From NCBI GenBank assembly GCA_902786745.1, contig CADADR010000004.1, positions 124,001 to 188,000 of the forward strand: a stretch of DNA of 64,000 bases, in the 5' to 3' direction. The notes under the pieces were generated by a model. That model saw nothing but the letters and a program-made list of their open reading frames with translations, searched no databases and was not told the origin of the DNA. The stretch's first letter is position 1, and each line of letters begins with the position of its first letter. The DNA comes from an uncultured Bacteroidia bacterium (GTDB lineage Bacteria; Bacteroidota; Bacteroidia; Bacteroidales; F082). The translations under genes and the position numbers were made by a program. Shown piece after piece: positions 29,527 through 38,838 of this stretch.

Positions 29527-29666
29527 GAGGTTCCCGCTTCGCGGGAATGGAGTTATAATCATTTTATAAACCGCGGCGGCCTGTAACGCTTACAAACTGT
29601 AAACGCTACAAGCCGCCGCTGGTCATTTTATGCCTTACTCCATTCCCGCCGCCAGGCGGGAACCTT
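29527..29666 (-). repeat. 130-bp structured repeat element, copy A
   Basis: Hairpin-bearing terminal inverted repeats (TTCCCGC-TTC-GCGGGAA then TGGAGT on the left; the complement on the right) flank a 47-nt core at 29573-29619 bounded by GCGGCGG and CCGCCGC. Minus-strand RNA of the core folds into a continuous 22 bp hairpin with a GTT loop; its three non-Watson-Crick positions are all G.U. Lies between convergent C10 and phosphofructokinase genes. Confidence 0.85.
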
Positions 29667-30884
29667 TTACCACTTCAAGATCTTCTTGAAGTCGTAGTCC
29701 TCTGGATTGGGCAGGTAGGCCTTGGCCGCTTCGTAGTCGGCAGGGCTAATGTACTGCAGGCCTTCGTTGAAGATCAACTCGGCCTTCGGACCGTTGAGGT
29801 TGACCAAGCGCGGCTTGATCTTGCCGTTCTCGTCTTCCACGTCCTTCAGGTACAACGGCATGATCTCACCCTTCGGGTTGGTGGTGACCATAGCGCCACT
29901 CACGCCCTTGTCGAAGAGTTTCTTCACGCCGTAACCCAGCAGTGAGCAGTAAGTCAAGTCGTAGCCGTTGGGCTCGACACAACGGATGCCGTAACCGATT
30001 TCAACGGGACGACTCTTCACGTTGATGCCCAAGGTCTTCAAGCGCTGTTGCAACAACAGATTGAAGATGTGTGCCTTACTCACGTTGCCCAGCTCGGGAT
30101 GGCCATGTTCGTCGTAGGTGAAGGCCACACCCGACTTCTCGATTTCCTCATCGCTCATAAAGTGGAACACGCCCTCGCTGATGATGACAACGCCGTAGTT
30201 GACACCCAAGAGTTTGCGTTTCACTATAGAGCTGACTACCAGCTTGATAATGGCATCGAAGGTCACTTCCGCGTTGTTGAACATCTCGGGGATGACCACC
30301 ATCGGGCAGTGGCAGGCCGAAGTCATACCGAAAGCCAGGTGACCAGCCTCACGACCCATGGCGGAGACCACAAACCAGTTGCCGCTCGTGCGGGCGTCTT
30401 CGTAGATGGTCTGCACCAGATGCACGGCAGCATCTTTGGCGGAGTAATAGCCAAAGGTCGGGCTGCCCTCAGGCAGCGGCAGGTCGTTATCGATGGTCTT
30501 TGGCACATGGATGTTTTGAATGGGGAAGCCGCTGCTGGCCAAGAACTTCGAGATGCGGTTGGCCGTCGATGCGGTGTCGTCGCCACCGATGGTGACCAAC
30601 AATTTGATGTTGTTCTTGATGAAGAACTCCGTGTTGAACTCTTCGTTTTTCGGTTTGTAACGGCTCATCTTCAATGCCGAACCACCCTGCTTCAAGATGG
30701 CATCGGCATAGAGGAAGTCCATCTCGACCACATCGGGATTGGGTTTGAAGAGGTTCTTGTAGCCTTCGTTGAGGCCAAGGACACGATAACCGTCCTTAAG
30801 GAAGGTCTTCGCCACGGTGCTGATCACCGTGTTGATTCCAGGTGCCGGACCGCCGCCGGCGAGGATTACAATGGATTCTTTCAT
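29667..30884 (-). CDS. Pyrophosphate-type 6-phosphofructokinase
   Basis: A 405-residue PFK-fold enzyme phosphorylating fructose 6-phosphate. N-terminal ILAGGGPAPGINTVI is the phosphoryl-donor loop. Two positions that set donor choice read as the pyrophosphate type: GGDD at 100-103 (ATP enzymes have GGDG) and PKTIDND at 128-134 (ATP enzymes have PGTIDND). A PPi-dependent, reversible glycolytic step is therefore inferred; the ATP-dependent reading is less likely. ATG at 30884 is chosen, as the family N-terminus begins there; the frame opens 36 nt earlier. Repeat copies A and B lie on both sides. Confidence 0.88.
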   Translation of the reverse strand: MKESIVILAGGGPAPGINTVISTVAKTFLKDGYRVLGLNEGYKNLFKPNPDVVEMDFLYADAILKQGGSALKMSRYKPKNEEFNTEFFIKNNIKLLVTIGGDDTASTANRISKFLASSGFPIQNIHVPKTIDNDLPLPEGSPTFGYYSAKDAAVHLVQTIYEDARTSGNWFVVSAMGREAGHLAFGMTSACHCPMVVIPEMFNNAEVTFDAIIKLVVSSIVKRKLLGVNYGVVIISEGVFHFMSDEEIEKSGVAFTYDEHGHPELGNVSKAHIFNLLLQQRLKTLGINVKSRPVEIGYGIRCVEPNGYDLTYCSLLGYGVKKLFDKGVSGAMVTTNPKGEIMPLYLKDVEDENGKIKPRLVNLNGPKAELIFNEGLQYISPADYEAAKAYLPNPEDYDFKKILKW

Positions 30885-30926
30885 ATTTGAGGTTTTTAAA
30901 GAATTATAATTCAAACTCAACTGTTT

Positions 30927-31057
30927 GAGATTCCCCTGCGGGGAATGGAGTAAATCTTTTAGTTCCCAGCGGCGGTAGAACCTGTAATAAAGTCAGTAAC
31001 CGTCTTTACCGCCGCTTGAAACACTTGACGTACACTCCATTCCCGTCAGGGAATCTC
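30927..31057 (+). repeat. 130-bp structured repeat element, copy B
   Basis: Ends GAGATTCCCC-TGC-GGGGAA and TTCCC-GTCA-GGGAATCTC, with ATGGAGT/ACTCCAT inside. Core of 47 nt at 30969-31015. The plus strand keeps a G.U at the 11th position of the stem. It lies between the phosphofructokinase and GH92 genes, both on the minus strand. Confidence 0.85.
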
Positions 31058-31058
31058 A

Positions 31059-34000
31059 CTATTCTATCACCAATTCATCACAGAAGATCCAAGCCTTCTG
31101 TCCGGCGCCCACATGGCCTTCGGGACAGGTGCCGATGGTCTTGGCCACCATCTTCACATAACGGGCGTTGCAGCGCGGACGCACCTCCATCTCCTGGACG
31201 AAAGCACCATCGGCATCCACAGGCACATCGTTCTTCACCTTACCTACGCTACGGAAGTTGCGGCCGTCATCGCTGACGAAGTATTCCACCTCGGTAGGCA
31301 TCCATATCCAAGAGTAGATCTCCTGCAGGAAACTACCTGCCAATCGATTGAGGCGTTTCGAAACGCCCAAGTCGACGGTGGCGATGAGGTCGACGCCATA
31401 GTAGCCTTGCCACGAGCCCGTGCGGAAGTTCTCGCCGCCGCGCTGGTGGTCGATCAAAGCCTTCAGACCACCGGCCTCGTATTGCTCGTTGTATTTGTTC
31501 TCCAGCTTCACGCTATGACGCGCGTCGATCAGATAATAGTGTGCGTCGATGGGCAGGCTCCAGCGGCCGTCCTGTAAGGCAGCGGCACGTATGTCGGTGG
31601 CCTCCTTCAGGCAGATGGGCTTCTCGTAGAGCAAAGCCGAATCGGAAGGCTCGGTGCCATCCAAGGTATAGTAGATCTTCACGCCTTCGACAGGATGGCT
31701 CATGCTGACCATGATGCTGTCGAAGAAGGTGTCGGAGTTGGCGTTGACAGTGGGCACGATGACGATTTGTTCGCTGGGGATACGCATCACGGGGCAGTTC
31801 TCGGGTTGCGTGGCCCAAGGCGAGTTGTTCTTATCGGTCATGGTGAACTCGAGCGTGCCACCGTTAAACACCTCCTCGAAGGTGACGTAGCTACGCTCCA
31901 AGGGCTTGCCGTTCAGCTTGACGGACTTCACGTAACAGTTCTTGTTGCTCAAGCCCTTGGCGACGACTTCAAACTGCTTGCCGTTCTCGAAGGTCAGGCG
32001 GGTGCGCTCGAAGCGCGGAAGACCCAGCACATAATAACCCGAGGCGGGCGTGGCGGGATAGAAGCCCATGGCGGAGAGCACACCCCAAGCCGACATCTGA
32101 CCGCAGTCCTCGTTGCCAGCATAGCCGTCACGACGGTCGGTGTAAAAGTCGTCCATCACCTTCTTCACATAGTATTGCGTCTTGGTGGGCTTGCCGACGA
32201 AGTTGTACATATACACGGTGTTGTGGCTCGGCTCGTTGCCGTGGGCATATTGGCCGATGAGTCCCGTGATGTCAGGCTGTTCGCGACCCGTCAGGTTGGA
32301 GGGGGCGTTAAACAGGCCATCGAGTTTGGCCTCGTAGCCGTTCCAGCCGCCCATCAAGTCGACGTGACCATTCACGTCCTGTGGCACAAAGAAACCGTAC
32401 TGATAGGAGTTGGCCTCGGTCAGCGTGAAGTTGACCTGTGCGGGGTCGAAGGGACGCATCCAACCGCCATTGCGGCGACCTTGGAAGAACTGGTTCTCGG
32501 GATTGTAGATGTTCTTATAGCTCTGTGCGCGGGCATAAAACTCCTTGGCAATGTCGGTCTTGCCCAAGGCCTCGGCGAGGCGGGCAACACACCAGTCGTC
32601 GTAGGCATATTCGAGGGTTTTTGACGTGGCCTCACCTTCAACTTCGATCGGGATGTAGCCATATTTCATATAAGCGCCCATGCCGCGGAAGTCGTCCTTC
32701 GAGCTGGCCACCATAGCCTCGAGAGCCTTTTCGGCATCAAAGTCACGGATACCAGCGAAATAGGCATCGGCGATGACGGGAATGGCGTGGTTGCCAATCA
32801 TGCAGTAGGTCTCGTTGGCAGCCAGCTCCCAGATGGGCAGCATGTGGTGCGGGTTGGTCTCGTACTTATTAATAAAGGTGTTGATGAAGTCGAGGGTGCG
32901 CTCACGCTGCATGAGGCTGAAGAGCGGGTGCAAGCTGCGGAAGGTATCCCACAGCGAGAAGACTGTATAGACAGGTCTCTCCGACTTATAGACCTGCAGG
33001 TCGTGGGCACGGTAGCGGCCGTCAGCATCGCTGAAGAGGTTAGGGGCCACCATACAGTGGTAGAGAGCCGTATAAAACACCGTCTTGTTCGACTCGTTGG
33101 GGTCGCTCACCTCGTAGCGTTTCATTTCGGCGTTCCATTTGTCGTAAGCCTTCTGCTTCAAGGCATCGAAGTCGAAGTCGCCATCGGCGAGCTCGGCTTT
33201 CAGGTTGTTCTTCGCGCCTTCCACGTCGACGGCGGAGAGGGCGATGCGCATCGTGATTTCGCCATTAGACTCAGGAAACATAAAATAGGCTTTCATAGGC
33301 CTGCGATTGGGCAATGGTTTTCCCTCGACAAACGGACCATCATATTGATAACAAATCCATGGTTGAATCTCATCCTCATTAAATACAAAAGGTTTTGAAA
33401 ACTCAGCATAGAAATACAGGTACTGGTCATTGGCCCAATCACGGGTACGGCGGAAACCGCTGATGATGCGGTCATTTACCACGTTCAACTCGGTTTCATA
33501 AACATACTCGTCGTTGACACCGTGTTCCATATCAAGCATCAAACGTCCAAGTTTACCTTTCGGAAAAGTGCAACGCATCATGCCAACACGGTCACCCGTA
33601 GTCAGTTCCACTTTCACACTATCATCCAAAACCACGGAATAATAGCCCGCTTGAGCTTCTTCATCTTCGTGTTTAAAGCCTGCATGGCTATAAAGAGAAT
33701 CACAACGCTCATACGCAGCAATATCTGGCAAATCCCAGTCCAATTTGAACTCTTCAGTAAACGGCATAAACCTAAAATCACCATAGTCGGAGCAGCCCGT
33801 GCCGCTGAGGTGGGTGGTGCTGAAGCCGAGGATGGTGTTGTCGGAGGTGTGGTAGCCCGAGCAGCCGTCCCAGTCGTTCATGCGGGTGTCGGGGCTGAAC
33901 TGCACCATGCCGAAGGGCACCGTGGCGCCGGGGAAGGTGTGGCCGTGGCCGCCCGTGCCGATGAAGGGATCAACGTAATTGGCAGGGTCAGTGACATAGT

Positions 34001-34067
34001 CAGCCTTAGGCTGAGTGGAGCAAGCCGCAAGGGCGAGCAGCATCAAGGGTAATAGAAGCTTTTTCAT
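31059..34067 (-). CDS. GH92 alpha-mannosidase lipoprotein with C-terminal binding modules
   Basis: A 1002-residue lipoprotein (LALAAC, lipid Cys at 16). From residue ~27, NYVDPFIGTGGHGHTFPGA and VPFGMVQFSPDTRMNDWDGC are the GH92 N-terminal signature; later YDDWCVARLAEALGK, RRNGGWMRPFDP and GNEDCGQMSAWGVLSAMGFY complete the (alpha/alpha)6 catalytic core, which in this family is calcium-dependent and inverts mannosidic linkages, mostly alpha-1,2 in N-glycans. After ~residue 760 there is a chitobiase-C-like module (VKIYYTLDGTEPSDSALLY) and a discoidin-like domain to the end. Probably trims mannose from host or yeast glycans at the cell surface. No SusC/D pair is nearby. A weak -7-like box (TATCTTTA, 34096-34089) precedes it. 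Confidence 0.93.
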   Translation of the reverse strand: MKKLLLPLMLLALAACSTQPKADYVTDPANYVDPFIGTGGHGHTFPGATVPFGMVQFSPDTRMNDWDGCSGYHTSDNTILGFSTTHLSGTGCSDYGDFRFMPFTEEFKLDWDLPDIAAYERCDSLYSHAGFKHEDEEAQAGYYSVVLDDSVKVELTTGDRVGMMRCTFPKGKLGRLMLDMEHGVNDEYVYETELNVVNDRIISGFRRTRDWANDQYLYFYAEFSKPFVFNEDEIQPWICYQYDGPFVEGKPLPNRRPMKAYFMFPESNGEITMRIALSAVDVEGAKNNLKAELADGDFDFDALKQKAYDKWNAEMKRYEVSDPNESNKTVFYTALYHCMVAPNLFSDADGRYRAHDLQVYKSERPVYTVFSLWDTFRSLHPLFSLMQRERTLDFINTFINKYETNPHHMLPIWELAANETYCMIGNHAIPVIADAYFAGIRDFDAEKALEAMVASSKDDFRGMGAYMKYGYIPIEVEGEATSKTLEYAYDDWCVARLAEALGKTDIAKEFYARAQSYKNIYNPENQFFQGRRNGGWMRPFDPAQVNFTLTEANSYQYGFFVPQDVNGHVDLMGGWNGYEAKLDGLFNAPSNLTGREQPDITGLIGQYAHGNEPSHNTVYMYNFVGKPTKTQYYVKKVMDDFYTDRRDGYAGNEDCGQMSAWGVLSAMGFYPATPASGYYVLGLPRFERTRLTFENGKQFEVVAKGLSNKNCYVKSVKLNGKPLERSYVTFEEVFNGGTLEFTMTDKNNSPWATQPENCPVMRIPSEQIVIVPTVNANSDTFFDSIMVSMSHPVEGVKIYYTLDGTEPSDSALLYEKPICLKEATDIRAAALQDGRWSLPIDAHYYLIDARHSVKLENKYNEQYEAGGLKALIDHQRGGENFRTGSWQGYYGVDLIATVDLGVSKRLNRLAGSFLQEIYSWIWMPTEVEYFVSDDGRNFRSVGKVKNDVPVDADGAFVQEMEVRPRCNARYVKMVAKTIGTCPEGHVGAGQKAWIFCDELVIE

Positions 34068-34157
34068 AGGTTAGCGTATTTGAGGGTGTAAAGATATAAC
34101 AATTATCGGTTCAAACAGACAAAAAAATAAAATAAGATTGACCCCGTCGAACGCAAG

Positions 34158-34288
34158 GCGTTTCCCTGCGGGAATGGAGTTTACTTCCACCCGTTCCCCG
34201 CGGCGGCTTGTGCCGTTTACGTAACGTATGCGTTACCAGCCGCCGCGGATTACACAAAAAACAATTCTCCATTCCCGCAGGGAATCTC
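34158..34288 (+). repeat. 130-bp structured repeat element, copy C
   Basis: Ends TTTCCC-TGC-GGGAATGGAGT and CTCCATTCCC-GCA-GGGAATC. Core of 47 nt at 34200-34246 with the innermost ACG-TAA-CGT loop. Two G.U pairs occur on the plus strand. Located upstream of, not within, the transcribed leader of the first Asp-box gene. Confidence 0.85.
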
Positions 34289-34373
34289 TCCATTTTTCTT
34301 GGCACAGCTTTTGCATACAACTCCATTTGTACAAAAAATTGCCATTTTATGGCATAGTTTTTCTCAAAATGCT

Positions 34374-34381
34374 TATATTTG
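34374..34381 (+). promoter_or_regulatory. Promoter -7 box of first Asp-box gene
   Basis: TATATTTG followed by a leader of roughly 45-50 nt before the ATG at 34434. Confidence 0.6.
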
Positions 34382-34433
34382 CAGCCCAAATTTTGAACAT
34401 TATTATTCATTAACTAATTAAAAACAAACCATC

Positions 34434-36467
34434 ATGAAGAAAGTTTTATTCATGTCTCTTGCAATGGCCGTCGCCATGACCGGCTTTGCACAGAAAGTTA
34501 TCGTGAACAAAAGCGAGATCGCGAACCAACCGGTCAAAATGAATGCTCGCGTTCTGAAAGGCAACGAAGCCCCTGCCATGAACTTCAGCCATGAAGTCAT
34601 GCCCAAAGCTTCCACCCACCAATCGATGAGAGGTTATGACGAATACCAAATCATGACCACTTACTACGACCTCCAATCCAACAGCGCATTAGGCAACCGT
34701 ATCGCCACTTGGGACGACGGTAGCGCTGCCTTTGTTATGACTTGGGACAACACAAACACAACCTCTTACGGCAACCGTGGAACTGGCTACAACTACTTCG
34801 ACGGCGAAAGCTTTGGCGATGAACCCGAGATGCGTATCGAAGACGCCTATGCAGGCTGGCCGAGCATTACTGCCGCTGGCGAAGGCGAAATCCTAGCCTC
34901 GCACTATGGCAGCAAGGTTCACCTCTTCAAGAGAGACGTGAAAGGCCAAGGTGAATGGACCAATATCTACAACACTCCTATCAACACCACCTGGCCGAGA
35001 GTTGCCACTACCCACAATGGCCAGTACGTTCATGTGGTGAGCTGTGAGCAAAGCAGCAGCAACAATTTGCAAAACTTCGCCTACTACTATCGTTCGACCG
35101 ATGGCGGCCAAACCTTCAGCGAGCCCGCCTATCCTCCGTTGGTGGATGTCGAAAACGAATACAACTATGCTATCAGCGCTGACGATTATGTGATGGCTAC
35201 CAATGGCGACAACGTTGCTATCCTCTATGCTGCCAACACTTACGACCTGTTCTACATCATCTCTCACGACAATGGCGAAACTTGGGAAAAGCAAACCATT
35301 TGGAACTTCCCTTACGGCCACGCAGTTGACTGGACGAATGGCACTTACTCTGTTGAGACCGACTCCATCTGGGCTCCCGATGGCTCAAGTAGCATCGCCA
35401 TCGACGACTACGGCACCGTTCACGTCGCCTTCGGCCTGACCCGTTGGGTACCCAGTGAAGACCACGACGGTTCCTACACCTACTGGCCTTATACTGACGG
35501 CCTTGTCTATTGGAACTCCAACTACACCAACGAACAAGGCACGCACGAAATCCTAAACTACGGCGAATGGAGTGGAGACGTCAACTTCCCCGAAATGGCT
35601 TTTAACGGTACTAACGGCATCAGCAGCACACTGAACGCTGAACGTATATGGGCCATGGCCGGTGAAGACAACTACAAGAACCTCTACGTCATCAGCGCCC
35701 CCGATGAAAACGGCGATGGCACTGTCGACTTCACCGACGCTTGGGACAACACCAACTATCACTATCGCACTCACTGCCAGACCACCATGCCTGGTATCTC
35801 CGTCGATGAGAATGGCGACTTGATCATTGTTTACTCCACGCTCTCCGAATTGAGAGTCAACGCTGAGGCAGGACATCATTTCAGAAGTGCTTATGTCTCC
35901 GCCAGAGACCACAACGGAACTTGGTTTGAGAACTGCTACAACCTCAGCTCCGACTTTATGCACGAATTGAGCGAGGTTTATCCTACCACTTCCGCCCCGA
36001 GAGGTATGAACGGCTCCTTCTGGGTCATGTATTCAGAAGACCAAAACATTGGTCTGTATCTTGACTACACTGCTCCCGGTGGCTCTAGCACCCCGAACAA
36101 CAACAACATGGGTGTCCTTACTGAGAACTACATCTTTGCCGTGAAGATCACTCCTTCACCCGAAGATCCCGGTATGGAAACTTGGAGCGTCGAAGAAAAC
36201 GAAGCCGTCAACCCGATGACCACCACCCGCGTGTATCCTAACCCTGCCACCGACGTCCTGAACATCGAAGTGAATGCCTCGCAGGCTTCCGAGATGAGCA
36301 TCAACGTCTACAACATCATGGGTCAGAACGTGATGAGCAAGAACGTGAACATCACCACCGGCATGAACACCCGCAGCATCAGCACCAGCGAGCTGAACAG
36401 CGGCATCTACTTCGTGACCGTCAAGGCCAACGGCTTTGAGAACACCATGAAGTTCATCGTGAAGTAA
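34434..36467 (+). CDS. Asp-box beta-propeller T9SS surface protein, paralog 1
   Basis: A 677-residue secreted protein: signal peptide 1-19 (ending GFAQ); a propeller-like region with Asp-box turns (STDGGQTF near residue 220, SHDNGETW near 277) as in sialidases and related proteins; and a C-terminal T9SS sorting domain from VYPNPATDVLNIEV to NTMKFIVK. Sialidase catalytic signatures such as the FRIP motif were not found, so enzymatic activity should not be assumed. First of three adjacent paralogs, the most diverged one. Ended by the terminator at 36483-36526. Confidence 0.8.
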   Translation: MKKVLFMSLAMAVAMTGFAQKVIVNKSEIANQPVKMNARVLKGNEAPAMNFSHEVMPKASTHQSMRGYDEYQIMTTYYDLQSNSALGNRIATWDDGSAAFVMTWDNTNTTSYGNRGTGYNYFDGESFGDEPEMRIEDAYAGWPSITAAGEGEILASHYGSKVHLFKRDVKGQGEWTNIYNTPINTTWPRVATTHNGQYVHVVSCEQSSSNNLQNFAYYYRSTDGGQTFSEPAYPPLVDVENEYNYAISADDYVMATNGDNVAILYAANTYDLFYIISHDNGETWEKQTIWNFPYGHAVDWTNGTYSVETDSIWAPDGSSSIAIDDYGTVHVAFGLTRWVPSEDHDGSYTYWPYTDGLVYWNSNYTNEQGTHEILNYGEWSGDVNFPEMAFNGTNGISSTLNAERIWAMAGEDNYKNLYVISAPDENGDGTVDFTDAWDNTNYHYRTHCQTTMPGISVDENGDLIIVYSTLSELRVNAEAGHHFRSAYVSARDHNGTWFENCYNLSSDFMHELSEVYPTTSAPRGMNGSFWVMYSEDQNIGLYLDYTAPGGSSTPNNNNMGVLTENYIFAVKITPSPEDPGMETWSVEENEAVNPMTTTRVYPNPATDVLNIEVNASQASEMSINVYNIMGQNVMSKNVNITTGMNTRSISTSELNSGIYFVTVKANGFENTMKFIVK

Positions 36468-36482
36468 GTCTGACTTACATCG

Positions 36483-36526
36483 TTTGACAAAAAAAGGAGG
36501 CTGCGGCCTCCTTTTTTTTTGTCAAA
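36483..36526 (+). terminator. Terminator after Asp-box paralog 1
   Basis: TTTGACAAAAAAAGGAGGC, loop TGCG, then GCCTCCTTTTTTTTTGTCAAA: a very long stem (~19 bp) with an internal T tract. Confidence 0.9.
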
Positions 36527-36551
36527 CCACTTGCGGTTTAAGAAAAAGCAT

Positions 36552-36559
36552 TATCTTTG
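36552..36559 (+). promoter_or_regulatory. Promoter -7 box of second Asp-box gene
   Basis: TATCTTTG, then a ~60 nt A-rich leader ending ATTATTAATC-AAACACATTC that is nearly repeated before the third paralog. Confidence 0.6.
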
Positions 36560-36623
36560 CCCTCAAATTGCCAAAAAAGCAAACACAAACAAAAAACTCA
36601 ATTATTAATCAAACACATTCAAA

Positions 36624-38546
36624 ATGAAAAAGTTATTTACTTTAGCTTTAGTCTTGTTGGTGGCCACCTTTGGCTACTCACAAGTGAGACAAATGTCGTC
36701 AAGCGACGTTAAGAACAAAGTTGCCACCATGCAAGTGACCAAAGGCATGGAAAGCTTCGAGAACGTGCAAATCGAGCCTAACATGATGCGCACCGACGGC
36801 GAACTCGACTGGACGACCTACGACTGGCAGTCGAACGCTGGTGCTCGCACCTGGACCATCGTTTGGCCCGACAACAAGATCAACTTCGGCTACACCATGG
36901 CTGTAGACCCCAATTTCACTGACCGTGGTACTGGCATTGGCACTTACGATTACAACAACGACGAATGGATTCCGCTGGGTGGTCGTATCGAGAACGAAAA
37001 GACCGGCTTCGGCTCCATCGCCCGCTACAAGGAAAACGGCATCGTTGTGGCCGCCCACACCGCCAGCAACATGGGTGTCTACATCGTTGAGGACAAGGAC
37101 AACATGACACCTAACAGCGTCCCCGCCTCCCTTTACACCAACAATGGTTCCTACACGCACCCCGCTGTGATGACCTCCGGTGCCAACCGTGACATCATCC
37201 ACGTCGTCTGCGGTAACTTCGATGACAGCACTCTCCCCATCAAGTATTGGCGTTCAACCGACGGCCAAAGCTGGGACGAGGCCGAATTGGTCCTTCCCTT
37301 CATCGAAGAGGCTGGCGCTGACTGGGGTACCAACGATTACTATTGGATGGAGACCACCGAAGACAACTGCCTCGCCCTCGTCGTCAACAGTGCTTGGAGC
37401 GATGGTATGGTGTTATACAGCTATGACGATGGTCAGACCTGGGAAAAGAAGACCTTCTATCATCACCCTGGCGTTAATGTAGACTATGGTGAGGATAGAG
37501 TGGCTTTCTTATATCCTCGTTGGACTTCTGCCCAGTGGGGTATCAACGGCGAACTCTGCATGGCCTATTCCTTCAACGGTACTAATAGCTATGCTGGCAA
37601 CGCAAATAGCGGCTACTATCCTGGCATCGGCGGTGTCGCCTATTGGAGCGAGAACCTGCCTTACCATGGCGAGACCCAACCTCAATTTGGTGTCGACCCG
37701 ACCAACCCCATGCCTCCCGTCCCCGGCAACCCCTTCATCATGGATTCTTCCTATATCATGCAAGACATTTATGAAAGCTGGATGCTCTTCAGCGAGCAGA
37801 CACACGACATTTGGCCTGAATATATGGGCTACCTTGCCCCGTTGGACGATGATGGCAACCCGGAAGGTCCCTTGTACGACGACGTCACTGGCTGGAACAT
37901 TGAAGACTTGACCAAGCATGGCCCTTACAATAGTGGCTCTGTTGACTTCCCCGTCCTTTGCCTATTGCCTGACTGCGGTGGCTACGACATGGTTGCCGTT
38001 TGGAGTGGCATGGATGAGAACCACATGGATGCTAACACTGGCAATTTCTTCTATAAACTCTTCGCCAGCTATTCGGGCGATGGTGGCCGCACTTGGGCAC
38101 ATCAAATCCAGCTGACCAACGACTTCATGTATGACCTCTCTGAATGCGTCTATCCTCAAGCCGCTGTGATCGGAACGACCCTCGTGATTGCCGTTCAGAT
38201 GGACGGTGCTCCTGGCACCTATGTCCAAAGCGACGATACTGAAGCTAGCGACAACTACTACCAAGGCCTGACCTTCGAACTGAACGACCTCTTCCCGGAT
38301 GCCGGTGTTGGCGTGCCGGAAGTGAGCCACAACACACACATGAGCATCTATCCTAACCCCGCCACCGACCAAATCGGTGTCACCCTCAGCCAAAATGCCG
38401 ACATCACCATCTACAACATGATGGGTCAAGTCGTCATGACCACTGAAGGCCACGCTGGTGTCAACAGCATCAACATCAGCAACCTCACCGCTGGCATCTA
38501 CTTTGTCAATGCCGGTAGCGAAACCCAGAAGATCGTCGTGAAGTAA
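36624..38546 (+). CDS. Asp-box beta-propeller T9SS surface protein, paralog 2
   Basis: A 640-residue secreted protein with signal peptide 1-19 (GYSQ). Asp-box turns at STDGQSW (~209), YDDGQTW (~267) and SGDGGRTW (~485). The segments FYHHPGVNVDYG, YPRWTSAQW, NPMPPVPGNPFIMDS and WPEYMGYLAPLD are almost repeated in paralog 3, marking recent duplication. The T9SS domain runs from MSIYPNPATDQIGVTL to TQKIVVK. No catalytic motif recognised; extracellular binding or glycan role inferred only from the fold. Own promoter and terminator. Confidence 0.8.
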   Translation: MKKLFTLALVLLVATFGYSQVRQMSSSDVKNKVATMQVTKGMESFENVQIEPNMMRTDGELDWTTYDWQSNAGARTWTIVWPDNKINFGYTMAVDPNFTDRGTGIGTYDYNNDEWIPLGGRIENEKTGFGSIARYKENGIVVAAHTASNMGVYIVEDKDNMTPNSVPASLYTNNGSYTHPAVMTSGANRDIIHVVCGNFDDSTLPIKYWRSTDGQSWDEAELVLPFIEEAGADWGTNDYYWMETTEDNCLALVVNSAWSDGMVLYSYDDGQTWEKKTFYHHPGVNVDYGEDRVAFLYPRWTSAQWGINGELCMAYSFNGTNSYAGNANSGYYPGIGGVAYWSENLPYHGETQPQFGVDPTNPMPPVPGNPFIMDSSYIMQDIYESWMLFSEQTHDIWPEYMGYLAPLDDDGNPEGPLYDDVTGWNIEDLTKHGPYNSGSVDFPVLCLLPDCGGYDMVAVWSGMDENHMDANTGNFFYKLFASYSGDGGRTWAHQIQLTNDFMYDLSECVYPQAAVIGTTLVIAVQMDGAPGTYVQSDDTEASDNYYQGLTFELNDLFPDAGVGVPEVSHNTHMSIYPNPATDQIGVTLSQNADITIYNMMGQVVMTTEGHAGVNSINISNLTAGIYFVNAGSETQKIVVK

Positions 38547-38562
38547 TTCACCATATACTTCT

Positions 38563-38604
38563 AAAGCAAAAAAAGGAGGCATTGCCTCCTTTTTTTGTTG
38601 CTTT
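38563..38604 (+). terminator. Terminator after Asp-box paralog 2
   Basis: AAAGCAAAAAAAGGAGGC-ATT-GCCTCCTTTTTTTGTTGCTTT, an extended stem with a T7 tract. Confidence 0.9.
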
Positions 38605-38608
38605 TCAC

Positions 38609-38736
38609 GAGATTCCCTTCGGGAATGGCGTAATCCGTTCTTGTTACCAGCGGCGGCATGAACCAGTTACCAACTTGTAGCAGTTTCATCCGCCGCATGT
38701 AAACTTGTTATTATTCTCCATTCCCGAAGGGAATCT
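38609..38736 (+). repeat. 130-bp structured repeat element, copy D
   Basis: Ends GAGATTCCC-TTC-GGGAATGG and CTCCATTCCC-GAA-GGGAATCT. Core of 47 nt at 38650-38696. Nearly identical in the core to copy E but in opposite orientation. Sits between a terminator and the next promoter. Confidence 0.88.
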
Positions 38737-38767
38737 AAAAAAACACTTGCGTATAAAGAATATTTAT

Positions 38768-38775
38768 TATCTTTG
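38768..38775 (+). promoter_or_regulatory. Promoter -7 box of third Asp-box gene
   Basis: TATCTTTG followed by CCCTCAAA and a ~60 nt leader very similar to that of paralog 2. Confidence 0.6.
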
Positions 38776-38838
38776 CCCTCAAATAACCGAATTACGAACA
38801 CAACTAACTAACCTATTATTAATCAAAACCCGTTAAAA

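Larger units (their letters stand above)
34068..34433. other. 366-bp intergenic region between GH92 and the Asp-box cluster
   Basis: Contains a weak divergent promoter for GH92, repeat copy C (34158-34288) and the promoter of the first Asp-box gene (34374-34381). No open reading frame of note and no RNA gene was recognised. Confidence 0.6.

Noticed and set aside
29527..31057. Repeat copies A and B as an insertion sequence carrying the phosphofructokinase gene
   Set aside because: The same elements occur singly elsewhere without cargo, and B is in the opposite orientation to A; the gene is a housekeeping enzyme with normal composition.
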